A stretch of DNA of 64,000 bases. Source: Sporosarcina sp. JAI121. Its GTDB lineage: Bacteria; Bacillota; Bacilli; Bacillales_A; Planococcaceae. The notes under the pieces were generated by a model. The model was not told where the DNA came from. It did not search any database and worked only from the letters and a program-made list of their open reading frames with translations. The translations under genes and the position numbers were made by a program. The first letter of the stretch is position 1, and the number at the start of each line of letters is the position of its first letter. The DNA lies in the NCBI RefSeq assembly GCF_013408665.1, contig NZ_JACCCL010000001.1:492971-556970 (forward strand), read 5' to 3'. Of the stretch, positions 16,035-25,640 are shown piece after piece.

Positions 16035-16952
16035 GTGAAAGAATTAATTGAAATGGATATACAAGGACCGAAAAGGGATTATATCGGCTATGGAAAAAAA
16101 GGGTTTGCTGCGAAATGGCCAAACGACGCACGAGTGGTCATTAACATTGCTGTCAATTATGAGGAAGGCTCGGAACAAATGAAATCCTTGGGGGATTCGG
16201 AAAACGAAAGCTTTGTGGAGTTCACTCCACTGATGCCCCATCATATGCGCGATATAGCTGTTGAGTCAGTTTTCGAATATGGCAGTCGGGTTGGAATCTG
16301 GCGCTTGCAACGACTATTTGACGAACTAAAAGTTCCTGTAACATTATTTGGATGTGCGATTGCGTTAGAAAGAAATCCCGAAGTGGGTGCATGGATTAAA
16401 GAAGCAGGCCATGATGTATGTGCACACGGCTGGAGATGGGAAAAGGTTTGGAATTTATCTCGTGAAGAGGAAAAGAAACGAATTGAATATGCTGTTAAAT
16501 CTATTGAAAAGTCTTGTGGTACTGCCCCGCAAGGTTGGTACTGCAGATATGGTCCTTCCGTCCACACAAGAGAATTACTCGTAGAGCACGGCGGTTTTCT
16601 TTACGATTCTGATGCGTATAACGATGAATTGCCATACTACATAACCGTCAATGGAAAAAAACATTTAGTTGTCCCTTACTCACAAACGTTGAATGATGGA
16701 AAGTTTGTTCGCCCTCAAGGATATGGTAGCGCAACTGACTTTTTAGATTCATTAAAAAGAACGCTCGATTACTTATGGGAAGAAGGGGCGACCCATCCAA
16801 AAATGATGTCAATTGGATTGCATCCAAGAATTATCGGACAACCGTATCGTATATCTGCGTTGCGAGAATTTATCGAATACGCACAGCAGAAAGAAAAAGT
16901 ATGGATTGCACGCCGTCTGGATATTGCAAACCACTGGCTCGATAATTATTAA
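16035..16952 (+). CDS. Polysaccharide-deacetylase-fold hydrolase, PuuE (allantoinase)-like
   Basis: 305 residues from GTG 16035 (AAGAGGT seven bases upstream); in-frame starts further up lie in or near the hairpin. The NodB-type barrel is of the PuuE kind: it opens with GPKRDYIGYGKKGFAAKWPN and VVINIAVNYEEGSE, as PuuE allantoinases do. It has the conserved AGHDVCAHGWRWE and QGWYCRYGPSVHTRELL segments and a late GLHPRIIGQPYR. PuuE opens the allantoin ring and is unrelated to AllB. Encoded inside a TRAP gene set, so it acts in the cytoplasm on the imported substrate. Allantoin is a candidate; other cyclic amides are possible. Confidence 0.85.
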   Translation: MKELIEMDIQGPKRDYIGYGKKGFAAKWPNDARVVINIAVNYEEGSEQMKSLGDSENESFVEFTPLMPHHMRDIAVESVFEYGSRVGIWRLQRLFDELKVPVTLFGCAIALERNPEVGAWIKEAGHDVCAHGWRWEKVWNLSREEEKKRIEYAVKSIEKSCGTAPQGWYCRYGPSVHTRELLVEHGGFLYDSDAYNDELPYYITVNGKKHLVVPYSQTLNDGKFVRPQGYGSATDFLDSLKRTLDYLWEEGATHPKMMSIGLHPRIIGQPYRISALREFIEYAQQKEKVWIARRLDIANHWLDNY

Positions 16953-16982
16953 CTTTAATGCATGAACTGAGGAGTGTGCGAT

Positions 16983-17483
16983 ATGAACAAAATAATTCAA
17001 TTGATTGATAGTATCAATAAAGGAATTCGAATCGTTTTAGCTGTTAGTCTGGGCACCATGTCCGTTGTCATTATCGCACAAGTAATCTTTAGATATCTAT
17101 TTCACCATACATTTACTTGGGCTGAAGAACTCTCAAGATATTTGATGGTCTTATCGGTCTTTTTAGGCGCAGCTTTGGCATTACGAACACACTCGCTAAT
17201 CGCGGTTGAAGTATTGGCCGAAAATATATCAGTAGCAAAAAAGAGAGTGCTAAAGATTATTGTGTATCTGCTTTGTCTGACGTTCTTTGTCACGCTGCTC
17301 GTTGTTGGTATCTCCATGGTTGGCGATGTGAGTAGGCAATTAAGCCCGGCATTGCAGATTAAAATGTCGATTCCTTACTTAGCCATTCCAATCGGAGCGA
17401 CGGCTCTTATCTTGAACACTATAGTGGTTCTATTGGAATTGATTATGAATAAAAATACTGAAAAGAATGGGGAGACATTATAA
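16983..17483 (+). CDS. TRAP transporter small permease (DctQ family)
   Basis: 166 residues with four transmembrane helices, the normal DctQ size. The motif TFTWAEELSRYLMVLSVFLG (about 40-60) is the family signature. Start ATG 16983 with GAGGAG eight bases upstream. The next gene starts one base after its stop codon, so translation is coupled. Confidence 0.92.
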   Translation: MNKIIQLIDSINKGIRIVLAVSLGTMSVVIIAQVIFRYLFHHTFTWAEELSRYLMVLSVFLGAALALRTHSLIAVEVLAENISVAKKRVLKIIVYLLCLTFFVTLLVVGISMVGDVSRQLSPALQIKMSIPYLAIPIGATALILNTIVVLLELIMNKNTEKNGETL

Positions 17484-17484
17484 T

Positions 17485-18759
17485 ATGTTAATTATTCTAA
17501 TGGTTTCCCTCTTTATTTTCCTAGCTATGTCTGTTCCGATTGCGGTGTCTATCGGTTTATCTTCTGTCATTGCGATTGTGTTCGCTAGCAACCTTCCAAT
17601 AGATGTTCTGGCACAGAAAGCGTTCACTTCCATTGATTCGTTTCCATTAATGGCAATTCCATTTTTCATATTTGCTGGAACATTGATGGAAAAGGGTGGG
17701 ATTGCTACGCGTTTAGTTCGATTTGCCAATGCTTTAGTTGGTTCATTAACGGGCGGCTTAGGGATGGTTGTTGTGGTGACGTCGATGTTTTTCGCAGCCA
17801 TTTCAGGTTCGGGTGTCGCGACGACAGCTGCTTTAGGATCCATCCTGATTCCTGCAATGGTTAAAAAAGGATACGATCGTAGTTACGCAGGCGCATTACA
17901 AGCAATTTCAGGTGAACTAGGTGTCGTCATTCCACCGAGTATTTCAATGATTTTATTTGGTGTAGCGGCGAGTGTGTCCATCGGAGACTTATTCATAGCG
18001 GGAATTCTACCAGGTCTATTAATTGGGTTTTCACTTATGCTAGTCGTTTTTATCATCTCCAAAATTAAAGGCTATAAAGGCGATTCAGATTTACCAAAAG
18101 GGGAGAAATGGGCAGCATTTAAAGACGCAATACTCGCCCTATTAATGCCTGTCATTATTCTTGGAGGAATTTATGGTGGAATCTTTACGCCGACTGAGGC
18201 TGCAGCAGTTGCAGTAGCTTATTCGTTCATCGTAGGTGTCTTCGTTTACAAAGAAATCAAAATGAAAGATTTAATTTCTATCTTCTCAAAATCAATGATT
18301 ATGACATCCATCGTAATGTTTATCATTGCCAATGCTGGGCTTTTCGGCTGGGTCTTAACAAGGGAAGGTGTACCTCAAAAGATAGCCTTATTTTTTGCCA
18401 ATGTAACAGATTCTCCAATCATTTTCTTGCTCATTATTAATGTGCTGTTGTTAATCATCGGAATGTTTTTTGACGGCGGTGTGGCCATTATTATTTTGGC
18501 ACCTTTATTAACACCAGTTGCTGTTTCGCTAGGAATCGATCCTGTTCATTTCGGAATGATTATGATTACAAACTTAGCGATTGGGATGTGCACACCTCCA
18601 CTGGGTGTGAATCTCTTTGTAGCTTGTCAAATTGCAAATATCAGGTTGGAGCAAATTACAAGAGCGATTCTACCGTTTTTAGGAATCATGATAGTAAATG
18701 TACTGCTTATTAGTTATCTACCACAAATCAGTTTATTCTTGGTTCAATTATTTAAATAA
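17485..18759 (+). CDS. TRAP transporter large permease (DctM family)
   Basis: 424 residues, about 12 hydrophobic helices. Family motifs include the ALxLPIGVA-like SVPIAVSIGLSSVIAIV, FFAISGSGVATTAALGSI and LGVVIPPSISMILFGV, plus GMCTPPLGVNLFVACQIA near the end. It carries Na+-coupled substrate translocation with the DctQ and DctP partners. Confidence 0.94.
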   Translation: MLIILMVSLFIFLAMSVPIAVSIGLSSVIAIVFASNLPIDVLAQKAFTSIDSFPLMAIPFFIFAGTLMEKGGIATRLVRFANALVGSLTGGLGMVVVVTSMFFAAISGSGVATTAALGSILIPAMVKKGYDRSYAGALQAISGELGVVIPPSISMILFGVAASVSIGDLFIAGILPGLLIGFSLMLVVFIISKIKGYKGDSDLPKGEKWAAFKDAILALLMPVIILGGIYGGIFTPTEAAAVAVAYSFIVGVFVYKEIKMKDLISIFSKSMIMTSIVMFIIANAGLFGWVLTREGVPQKIALFFANVTDSPIIFLLIINVLLLIIGMFFDGGVAIIILAPLLTPVAVSLGIDPVHFGMIMITNLAIGMCTPPLGVNLFVACQIANIRLEQITRAILPFLGIMIVNVLLISYLPQISLFLVQLFK

Positions 18760-18789
18760 TAACTTTACAGTTATAGATGGAGGACGTAT

Positions 18790-20136
18790 ATGCTTAAGGC
18801 TAAAACAATTAAAGGCAATATCGTTTTACCGACGGAAGTCTTGTTTGATTCGTATTTAACGTACTGCGATGGAAAAGTAATATCTATATTAGATGAGGAG
18901 ACACCGGGCGTTGAAGTGAATGATGCAACGGGTCAATACATCTTGCCCGGGGCAATCGATGCGCATGTTCATTGCTATAGTGCCCTAACAGAAGGATTTA
19001 CAACTGCTACTCGATCAGCAGCAGCGGGCGGCGTAACGACGATTGTTGAAATGCCCTACGATGCGGATAAACTAATTTGCACACAAACTCTTTTTGAAGA
19101 GAAAAAAGAACTGCTAGAACGCGAGGCTGTCGTCGACGTGGCGATGCTTGCGACGATTGCCCCAAATGACGGGTTAGATCAAATTCCGCTATTGGCGGAA
19201 TCTGGGGCATGCGGGTTTAAAGTGTCCTTGTTTAATACGGATTCTGTCCGTTTTCCAAGAATTGACGAAGGTGAGCTATTCGAAGCGTTTATAGCAATTG
19301 AAAAAACAGGTAGACCTGTCACTGTACATGCTGAAACTGATGCCATTGTCCGGAAGTTCATTGAGAAATATAAGGACAAAGGACAAAATAATCCAATCGC
19401 TCATTGTCAGAGTAGGCCTAAAGTAGCGGAGTCGACGGCAGCGTTAACAGTATTAGAGTTGGCGTATTATACAAAAGCTAAACTGCATTTACATCACAGT
19501 ACATTTTCACGTGTGTTCGGGCTTGTAGACCACTATAAAAATGAGGGTACAGACGCGACTGCTGAAACGTGTACGCACTATTTAGTACTTAATGAAACTG
19601 ACATGAGCCGCTTAAAAGCGAAAGGGAAAATCAATCCACCTCTCCGTACCGAAGAGGATATGATGCAACTATGGAATTTACTGGCCAACGATAAAATCGA
19701 TATGGTAACATCCGATCATGCGCCTTGGCCACTCGACCGTAAACTAGCGGAAAATATATTTGAAAATTCGTCTGGCGCACCTGGGGTTGAAGTGTTACTT
19801 CCGATATTATTTAGCGAAGGTGTGGCCAAAGGAAGAATTTCTATCTTGCAACTAGCAAAAGTATTATGTGAAAATCCAGCTGATCGTTTCGGCTTAGGTC
19901 ACCGCAAAGGGAAGTTGGAAGTTGGATACGACGCTGACTTTGTCGTCTTGAATCCAATGGAAAAATGGACCTTAGATGAAGTAGACATGCATTCAAATGC
20001 CGGATGGAGCCCGTACCACGGAATGGAATTGCACGGTAAAGTAAAACGAACGTTTGTCAGAGGAAAAGAAGTATACAACGGAAAAGTTGTCGGAGAAAAA
20101 GGAGATGGATCCTTTATTCCAGCCGTATATGATTGA
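18790..20136 (+). CDS. Dihydroorotase-like cyclic amidohydrolase (allantoinase/hydantoinase)
   Basis: 448 residues of the amidohydrolase superfamily. Visible metal ligands are H59 and H61 (DAHVH), the carbamylatable lysine K144 (CGFKVS), H180 (VTVHAE), the LHLHHS histidine and the TSDHAPW aspartate. Composition and length fit AllB-type allantoinases and D-hydantoinases, which open cyclic ureides to carbamoyl acids. The amidase gene that would process the product starts 14 bp downstream. The cluster thus encodes two unrelated ring-opening hydrolases (this and the PuuE-like protein), so at least one may act on something other than allantoin. Confidence 0.88.
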   Translation: MLKAKTIKGNIVLPTEVLFDSYLTYCDGKVISILDEETPGVEVNDATGQYILPGAIDAHVHCYSALTEGFTTATRSAAAGGVTTIVEMPYDADKLICTQTLFEEKKELLEREAVVDVAMLATIAPNDGLDQIPLLAESGACGFKVSLFNTDSVRFPRIDEGELFEAFIAIEKTGRPVTVHAETDAIVRKFIEKYKDKGQNNPIAHCQSRPKVAESTAALTVLELAYYTKAKLHLHHSTFSRVFGLVDHYKNEGTDATAETCTHYLVLNETDMSRLKAKGKINPPLRTEEDMMQLWNLLANDKIDMVTSDHAPWPLDRKLAENIFENSSGAPGVEVLLPILFSEGVAKGRISILQLAKVLCENPADRFGLGHRKGKLEVGYDADFVVLNPMEKWTLDEVDMHSNAGWSPYHGMELHGKVKRTFVRGKEVYNGKVVGEKGDGSFIPAVYD

Positions 20137-20150
20137 GAGGTGTTGTTAAT

Positions 20151-21404
20151 ATGACTAAGACATTTGAGAAGAATGAAAAGCGTATTGAGCAGGATATTAT
20201 TGCCCTGTCGGCGATAATTGATAGTGTTGCACCGGGATATACGAGAAGGCCGTTTACAAAATGGCATCTGGAAAGCCGAGAGTGGTTGATCCGAGAAATG
20301 AAGAATTGCGGTTTGGATGTTCGGATTGACGCTGCATCGAATTTAATTGGTAAACGTCAAGGGGTAAATCCTGAATTACCACCAATCATGATTGGTTCCC
20401 ATACGGATTCTGTTGTGGGAGGCGGTCGATTTGATGGCATAATTGGTGTCTTGGCAGGGATTGAAATCGTCCGGCAATTAAATGAGAAAAAAATTGAATT
20501 GGCACATTCTTTACTGATTGTCGATTTTACAGCGGAAGAAGCAAGTGAATTTGGTATTTCAACCATTGGAAGCAGAGGAATGGTTGGCAATTTAACGGAA
20601 GCCGATCTAGGACGCACAAACGCAGAAGGACTCCCTCTTCGAAATGCGCTCAAAGTTGCAGGGGGCAGACCAGATGATTTGGAGACAGAAGCATTAAAAG
20701 TCGGGGATATATCCTTATATTTGGAACTGCATATTGAACAAGGACCAGTTTTGGAACAGACACAGCATGAGCTGGGCGTAGTGACTGGAATCGTAGGCAT
20801 TCAACGCCATAAAGTCGTAGTGGAAGGACAAGCGAACCACGCTGGAACAACACCTATGCACATGAGATTTGATGCATTACCCGCGGCTTCAGAGCTTGTT
20901 TTAGCACTGGAGGAAGTTGCGAACAAGACCTATACGGAACAAGTAGTCGGCACGGTTGGTCGAATGTTCGTTGAACCAAACGGAGCGAATGTGATACCTG
21001 GACGCGTCGTATTTGATTTTGAAATCCGCTCACTGGATCCGCATGCCCTCGATCAGATGGTGGAATATATGAAAAATAAAATTGCACACGTAGAAACAAG
21101 TCGGAAAGTCTCAATTACTATGAATCAGCTTTCCCATTCGGACGCCATTATCGTATCGGAAGATGTGGTGCAAGGGGTTGAGAAAAGTTGTCAACGTTTT
21201 GGTACAACGCTTCGATTACCGAGTGGAGCGGGTCATGATGGCAACCAGCTTGCCAAAGTCGCACCCGTCGGCATGATTTTCGTCCCAAGCAAGAACGGAA
21301 AAAGCCACTGTCCAGAAGAATGGACAGACTATGCCGAAGTCGTCAAGGGTATCCAAGCTCTTGGAACCGCCCTTTTGTCTTTTGATAAAGCCCTATCTGT
21401 TTGA
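20151..21404 (+). CDS. M20-family amidase, AllC/HyuC type
   Basis: 417 residues from ATG 20151 (AGAGGTG upstream). Shows the Zn-dependent hydantoinase/carbamoylase signature: GSHTDSVVGGGRFDGIIG, the EEASEFG metal/catalytic segment, LHIEQGPVLE, a dimerisation domain with NHAGTTPMHMRFDAL and the final SGAGHDGNQLAK. Such enzymes are allantoate amidohydrolase, N-carbamoyl-amino-acid hydrolase or ureidoglycolate amidohydrolase; they release NH3 and CO2 from the carbamoyl group. Together with the preceding hydrolase it completes a two-step ureide breakdown after TRAP import. Confidence 0.9.
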   Translation: MTKTFEKNEKRIEQDIIALSAIIDSVAPGYTRRPFTKWHLESREWLIREMKNCGLDVRIDAASNLIGKRQGVNPELPPIMIGSHTDSVVGGGRFDGIIGVLAGIEIVRQLNEKKIELAHSLLIVDFTAEEASEFGISTIGSRGMVGNLTEADLGRTNAEGLPLRNALKVAGGRPDDLETEALKVGDISLYLELHIEQGPVLEQTQHELGVVTGIVGIQRHKVVVEGQANHAGTTPMHMRFDALPAASELVLALEEVANKTYTEQVVGTVGRMFVEPNGANVIPGRVVFDFEIRSLDPHALDQMVEYMKNKIAHVETSRKVSITMNQLSHSDAIIVSEDVVQGVEKSCQRFGTTLRLPSGAGHDGNQLAKVAPVGMIFVPSKNGKSHCPEEWTDYAEVVKGIQALGTALLSFDKALSV

Positions 21405-21544
21405 CTTTAGAGAGCTGAACGTGTGTCAATTGCGTATTTTTGTTACACAATTGTAAATTTCGCTAAAGATATAACAAAGAAATGTTAAAGCCAAATTATC
21501 GGTACATTTTTAAACTCATACCCACTTAAGCTGCTAGCAAAGGG

Positions 21545-21580
21545 AAAGGCGATCATCCAATAGGAATGATCGCCTTTTTC
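21545..21580 (+). terminator. Terminator of the ureide operon
   Basis: Stem AAAGGCGATCAT / ATGATCGCCTTT with a 9-nt loop and T-run. Confidence 0.85.
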
Positions 21581-21611
21581 TGTTGCTTTCAAGAAAACTG
21601 GAATAATGGGT

Positions 21612-21644
21612 GTAATTGTAGGGGTGACAGTCACCAAGTGAATT
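21612..21644 (+). repeat. GGTGACAGTCACC element, copy a (partial tail)
   Basis: TGTAGG then GGTGAC-A-GTCACC then AAGTGAATT. The usual CTAAAACAAAC tail is missing. Confidence 0.75.
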
Positions 21645-21738
21645 ACGTAATCTTTTTGGTACTTTACGTAGTGGACTAGCTGGTTGTTATTAATACTAAA
21701 AAAATGTCTAGTAAATCAAATACACCTCCTGAAATACC

Positions 21739-23124
21739 TTACTTTCTCTTTTCATTCGGATAAATATTCGTGAAGTAATCGTTCGTAATTTCACGTACCT
21801 TCCCACTTAAAAAGATTACAGCAATGACGTTCGGTATAACTACTGCTGCGAGTAGAAGGTCGAGGAATTGCCAAATGAATTGCAGTCCACCGACGGCCCC
21901 AACGACAATTGCAGTAATATAAACGAAGCGCATAACCTTCGCGAAAGTTGTCCCAAATAAAAACTCTGCTTGCTTTTCCCCATAAAAGATAATGACAACA
22001 ACTGTTGTAATCACAAACAAAAAGAGCGTTGCGGAAACAATCGATCCGCCGATTGAAGCGCCGAAGACCGGAACAAATGCGGCTGTTACCATTGTCGAAG
22101 CTTCTTCTGTAGGGATATCCTTCCAAACTCCGGACGTTAGAACGACGAGGGCTGTCATTGTGCAGACAACCAAAGTGTCAACGATTACTTCAAAAACACC
22201 CCAGAAACCTTGTTTTGCAGGATGATCATTCATTGCAGAAGCATGAGCGATAGGCGCAGTTCCCATCCCCGCTTCGTTGGAATAAAGTCCGCGTGCAAGC
22301 CCCCAACGAATTGCGGCTGCTACACCAGCCCCAGCAAATCCACCAGCCGCTGAGATCGGTCTGAAAGCGTATTCAAAAATAAGAGAAAAAGCGGTTGGTA
22401 CTTCTTTGATATTCATTGCAATAACAATAAGAGCACTGATTATGTAAAGAACAACGATAATGGGAATAAGTTTTTCCGATACTTTCCCAATCGTTTTTAT
22501 CCCTCCATATGTAACTAAAATAACAAGAATTGCTACAATAATTCCTGTTACAAGAGGAGAAATTCCGAAGGATCCATCCAATGTCGCTGCAATTGAGTTT
22601 GATTGAACCATCGTACTAGCAATAACTTCAATCATTAACGCAAATGCAAAAAAGTAGGCAACTTTCTTCCATCCCAACCCTTTTTGTATGTAATACATCG
22701 GTCCCCCAACATATTCTCCGCGGTCATTTTTTTCGCGATAATGAAGACCAAGAACTACCTCCGAATACTTTGTACCAATCCCGATTAGAGCAACGATCCA
22801 CATCCAGAAAATAGCACCAGGTCCACCAAGAGCGATCGCTACAGGGACACCGACAATATTTGCAGCTCCCATTGTCGAAGCAAGTGCAGCTGTCGTTGCT
22901 TGGAACGGTGTTAAAGTTCCAGGAGCATCACTTTTGGCAAATAATTTTCCGAACGTTTGCGCTAGAATATGTGGGAAATAACGGAATTGAAAAAAGTTAA
23001 GCCGAATTGTAAGGGAAATCCCTCCTCCTATTAGCAAGATAATGAGTGGCATCCCCCAGATGAAGTTTGAAGCTTGTGCTATCAGTTTTGTGAAATCCTC
23101 CACGTTCTCAATCCCTTCATTCAT
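21739..23124 (-). CDS. AGCS-family sodium:alanine/glycine symporter
   Basis: 461 residues, about 11 transmembrane helices. Family marks are SNFIWGMPLIILLIGGGI, the GTLTPFQATTAALASTMGAANIVGVPVA region that lines the substrate site, and LARGLYSNEAGMGTAPIAHA. Imports small neutral amino acids (Ala, Gly, sometimes Gln) with Na+. It is divergent from an IclR-family gene, the likely regulator. A TTGACA-N17-TTAAAT promoter lies upstream on this strand. Confidence 0.93.
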   Translation of the reverse strand: MNEGIENVEDFTKLIAQASNFIWGMPLIILLIGGGISLTIRLNFFQFRYFPHILAQTFGKLFAKSDAPGTLTPFQATTAALASTMGAANIVGVPVAIALGGPGAIFWMWIVALIGIGTKYSEVVLGLHYREKNDRGEYVGGPMYYIQKGLGWKKVAYFFAFALMIEVIASTMVQSNSIAATLDGSFGISPLVTGIIVAILVILVTYGGIKTIGKVSEKLIPIIVVLYIISALIVIAMNIKEVPTAFSLIFEYAFRPISAAGGFAGAGVAAAIRWGLARGLYSNEAGMGTAPIAHASAMNDHPAKQGFWGVFEVIVDTLVVCTMTALVVLTSGVWKDIPTEEASTMVTAAFVPVFGASIGGSIVSATLFLFVITTVVVIIFYGEKQAEFLFGTTFAKVMRFVYITAIVVGAVGGLQFIWQFLDLLLAAVVIPNVIAVIFLSGKVREITNDYFTNIYPNEKRK

Positions 23125-23216
23125 AATTTTTCAGTGAAATCAATACCTGTGTAGAAAACGTTTTTATTCCACAATGCAGAATTAATTCCGTATTGTGAGA
23201 AAGTTTGATAATCTCT

Positions 23217-23245
23217 ATTTAATCTCGTTTCTACAAGTTTGTCAA
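23217..23245 (-). promoter_or_regulatory. Sigma-A promoter for the AGCS symporter
   Basis: Reverse strand: TTGACA (23245-23240), 17 bp, TTAAAT (23222-23217). It gives a leader of about 85 nt. Confidence 0.5.
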
Positions 23246-23386
23246 TGATCTATTTGAAGAGGGGAAAAGTTTTTGCAATTTACACAACTAGGAAAGTCTT
23301 GTAGACTCAACTTACAGTCTTGAATTATTAGAATGGTCTGAAATGTGGTGTGTGGAGATGAGAGTAGACGAGAGGGTGATCAGTAC

Positions 23387-24121
23387 ATGATTCAATCGAT
23401 TAACCGTGCAATGCTTATTATTCAAACTCTTTCTCAGGAAGAAAAAGAAAAGTGGTTAGCTGCAGAATTGGCCGAAGAGACGGGGTTGCCAATTAGTACG
23501 GTGTACCGACTAACGCAGTCTTTAATGCAGCACGGACTTGTTACGCATAGTGAAGGTACGAAACAATATAAGCTTGGATACAAATGGATGGAGTTAGGGT
23601 TGAAGATGTTTGGAAAATTGGATGTCCGGGATGTCACAAGACCCATTTTAGAAAGGTTAGCACTTGAGGCAGAGGAGACTGTCTATTTAAACATTCCTAG
23701 CGATACGAATTCTATTATTATCGAACGAATAGATAGCCCGCGAAATGTTAAAATCCTTGATAGTATCGGCGAGAGAATTCCATTACATATTGGAGGGGCG
23801 AACAAAACCATTTTAGCGAACATGCCTCGAAACAAAATGGAAGGTCTTCTGGAACAGCTTGTGCCGGACAAACAGGAAAGAGAAGTATTTGAGAAAGAAT
23901 TAGCCGAAGTTAAACAGAAAGGGTATGCGATAAGTTTCGGAGAGAAAACGAAAGGAACCATTGCAGTTGGAGCCCCCGTCTTTGACTTCGATAACCGTGT
24001 GTTCGGAGCAATCAGCATTGAAGTTTTGGCTTACGACATTACCGAGGATCGCATGAGTTTTTTCATTGAAAAAGTATATGAAGCCGCCCAACAGATATCA
24101 TCGGGTCTTGGTGGTATGTAA
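23387..24121 (+). CDS. IclR-family transcriptional regulator
   Basis: 244 residues from ATG 23387 (GAGAGGGTGAT just upstream; an earlier in-frame start lacks an RBS). The winged helix (about 1-62) includes LAEETGLPISTVYRLTQSL. The effector domain has IPLHIGGANKTILANMP, GYAISFGEKTKGTIAVGAPV and a C-terminal helix. Divergent from the AGCS symporter, which it probably controls; paralogous to the IclR gene at 13910 but clearly different in sequence. Confidence 0.92.
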   Translation: MIQSINRAMLIIQTLSQEEKEKWLAAELAEETGLPISTVYRLTQSLMQHGLVTHSEGTKQYKLGYKWMELGLKMFGKLDVRDVTRPILERLALEAEETVYLNIPSDTNSIIIERIDSPRNVKILDSIGERIPLHIGGANKTILANMPRNKMEGLLEQLVPDKQEREVFEKELAEVKQKGYAISFGEKTKGTIAVGAPVFDFDNRVFGAISIEVLAYDITEDRMSFFIEKVYEAAQQISSGLGGM

Positions 24122-24160
24122 GGGGGAGATATAGACAGGGGGACAGTGGCGGGGTTGGTG

Positions 24161-24230
24161 GGGTGACAGTCACCAAGTCAATTCTAAAACAATCGAAACA
24201 AACGTGAATGTTTGTACAATTTATACAATA
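24161..24230 (+). repeat. GGTGACAGTCACC element, copy b (long tail)
   Basis: Palindrome plus AAGTCAATTCTAAAACAA and the tail with CAAACGTGAATGTTTG; preceded by a G-rich stretch. Confidence 0.85.
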
Positions 24231-24235
24231 TAGAA

Positions 24236-24278
24236 AAACCAGCTTCCGAATCTGTTCGTGATTCATGGAAGCTGGTTT
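24236..24278. terminator. Bidirectional terminator between IclR and MenC-like genes
   Basis: AAACCAGCTTCC(GAATC) / (GATTC)..GGAAGCTGGTTT, a long stem lying between convergent genes. Confidence 0.8.
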
Positions 24279-24323
24279 ATTGTTTTTATGCTCTTTTTCT
24301 CAAAGCCTCGTGCCATAAATAAG

Positions 24324-25472
24324 TCAACTAGGAATTGGATGAGTAGATTCCGAAGTGGTTATCCGTTCAGTAGAAACACGGACTTTTTCCAGTTTGCGAT
24401 GGTCGATTCCATAGCCGATCCCGAAGCCGCCGGGAACTGTGATGATGCCTGAATCCATGGTGATTTCGGGTGTGACCAGATCCTCTTTCCAATAGTGTGA
24501 AGAGGGAGCGGTGTCACCAGGCATGGTGAAGTTCGACAGCGTTGTCAGCTGGATGTTATGAGCGCGTCCGATGCCGGTTTCGAGCATGCCGCCGCACCAT
24601 ACGGGAATATTGTTTTCTTTGCATAGGTCGTGGATAAGCAGTGATTCCTGCAAGCCGCCGACGCGTCCAATTTTAATGTTGATGATACGGCAACTTCCGA
24701 GTTCAATCGCTTTCCGCGCATCTTCAAGCGAGTGGATGCTTTCATCCAGGCAAATCGGCGTCTCCAATGCTTTTTGGAGTGTGGCGTGATCAACAATATC
24801 GTCGTGTGCCAAAGGTTGTTCAATCATCATCAAGTTGTATTGATCGAGCTTTTTCAGATGGTCAAGGTCTTCCAGTGTGTAAGCGGAGTTCGCATCAGCC
24901 ATCAACAGGATATCCGGATATTTGGAGCGTACAGCAGCGACATAGTCCAAATCTGCTTGCGGGCCGATTTTGATTTTAATTCGCTTAAAGCCTTCTTCGA
25001 CGAATTGCCCTACTTGATCGACCAAGTCGCTTGGGCTGTCCTGAATCCCGATGCTTTTGCCGACCTCAATTTCGTGTTTCATTCCCCCGAGAATCTCTGC
25101 GACTGATTTTCCATTCTTCTTGGCGAATGCATCCCAAATCGCAGTTTCCAATGCGGCTTTTGCGATATTGTTCCTCCTGACGAACGTCAGCATGCCGTGA
25201 ACTTCGGAAGGGTGGTCAATTTGCCTATGGATGACCCGTGGAATCAAGAAATCCTTCAATATATAGACCGTAGTAAATGTAGTTTCTTCATTATAATAGG
25301 GTTCGTTGCTCGTCACAGTCTCTCCCCAGCCGGAAACACCCGATTCATCGATAACTTCGACAAGGCAGACATCTTTTGCTTGCATCGTGCCGAAACTAGT
25401 CGTGAAAGGTGCAATCATGGATACATTGATATGGTGAAGAACAACCTCTTTTATCGTTATTGATTTCATCAT
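24324..25472 (-). CDS. Enolase-superfamily o-succinylbenzoate synthase / N-acylamino acid racemase (MenC type)
   Basis: 382 residues. Muconate-cycloisomerase subgroup features: a KIKIG segment with the KxK catalytic lysine (FKRIKIKIGPQ), metal ligands in MADANS, MIEQPL and CLDESI, and the second catalytic lysine in INIKIGRVGG. Bacillales MenC proteins of this length often have both OSBS (menaquinone synthesis) and N-succinylamino-acid racemase activity. No other men genes are near. The gene stands alone between a symporter/IclR pair and alkaline phosphatase, so the racemase role cannot be excluded. GGGGAGA precedes two adjacent ATGs. Confidence 0.87.
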   Translation of the reverse strand: MMKSITIKEVVLHHINVSMIAPFTTSFGTMQAKDVCLVEVIDESGVSGWGETVTSNEPYYNEETTFTTVYILKDFLIPRVIHRQIDHPSEVHGMLTFVRRNNIAKAALETAIWDAFAKKNGKSVAEILGGMKHEIEVGKSIGIQDSPSDLVDQVGQFVEEGFKRIKIKIGPQADLDYVAAVRSKYPDILLMADANSAYTLEDLDHLKKLDQYNLMMIEQPLAHDDIVDHATLQKALETPICLDESIHSLEDARKAIELGSCRIINIKIGRVGGLQESLLIHDLCKENNIPVWCGGMLETGIGRAHNIQLTTLSNFTMPGDTAPSSHYWKEDLVTPEITMDSGIITVPGGFGIGYGIDHRKLEKVRVSTERITTSESTHPIPS

Positions 25473-25640
25473 AATTTCTCCCCTTTGCTATGTAGCCGTA
25501 CAATTTCTATCAGTATCTCAATACCGTTGAAAAGCGATTTTTCATCTAAATTCAGTTCCTTTTCGACTTTACTAATCACCTCCTAAGACAATCATACGTG
25601 TTAATTGAATATTTTGAAATGGAAAAGTAGTTGTAATTGT

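Larger units (their letters stand above)
21405..21738. other. Intergenic region with terminator and a palindromic element
   Basis: Between convergent genes. Apart from the terminator at 21545 and the first copy of the GGTGAC-A-GTCACC element (21612) I see no gene. Confidence 0.7.

Noticed and set aside
20357-20800. 147-codon antisense frame opposite the AllC-like amidase gene
   Set aside because: Shadow frame of a well-supported gene.
23126-23141. CodY box before the AGCS symporter gene
   Set aside because: ATTTTTCAGTGAAAT has four mismatches to the CodY consensus; too weak to list.
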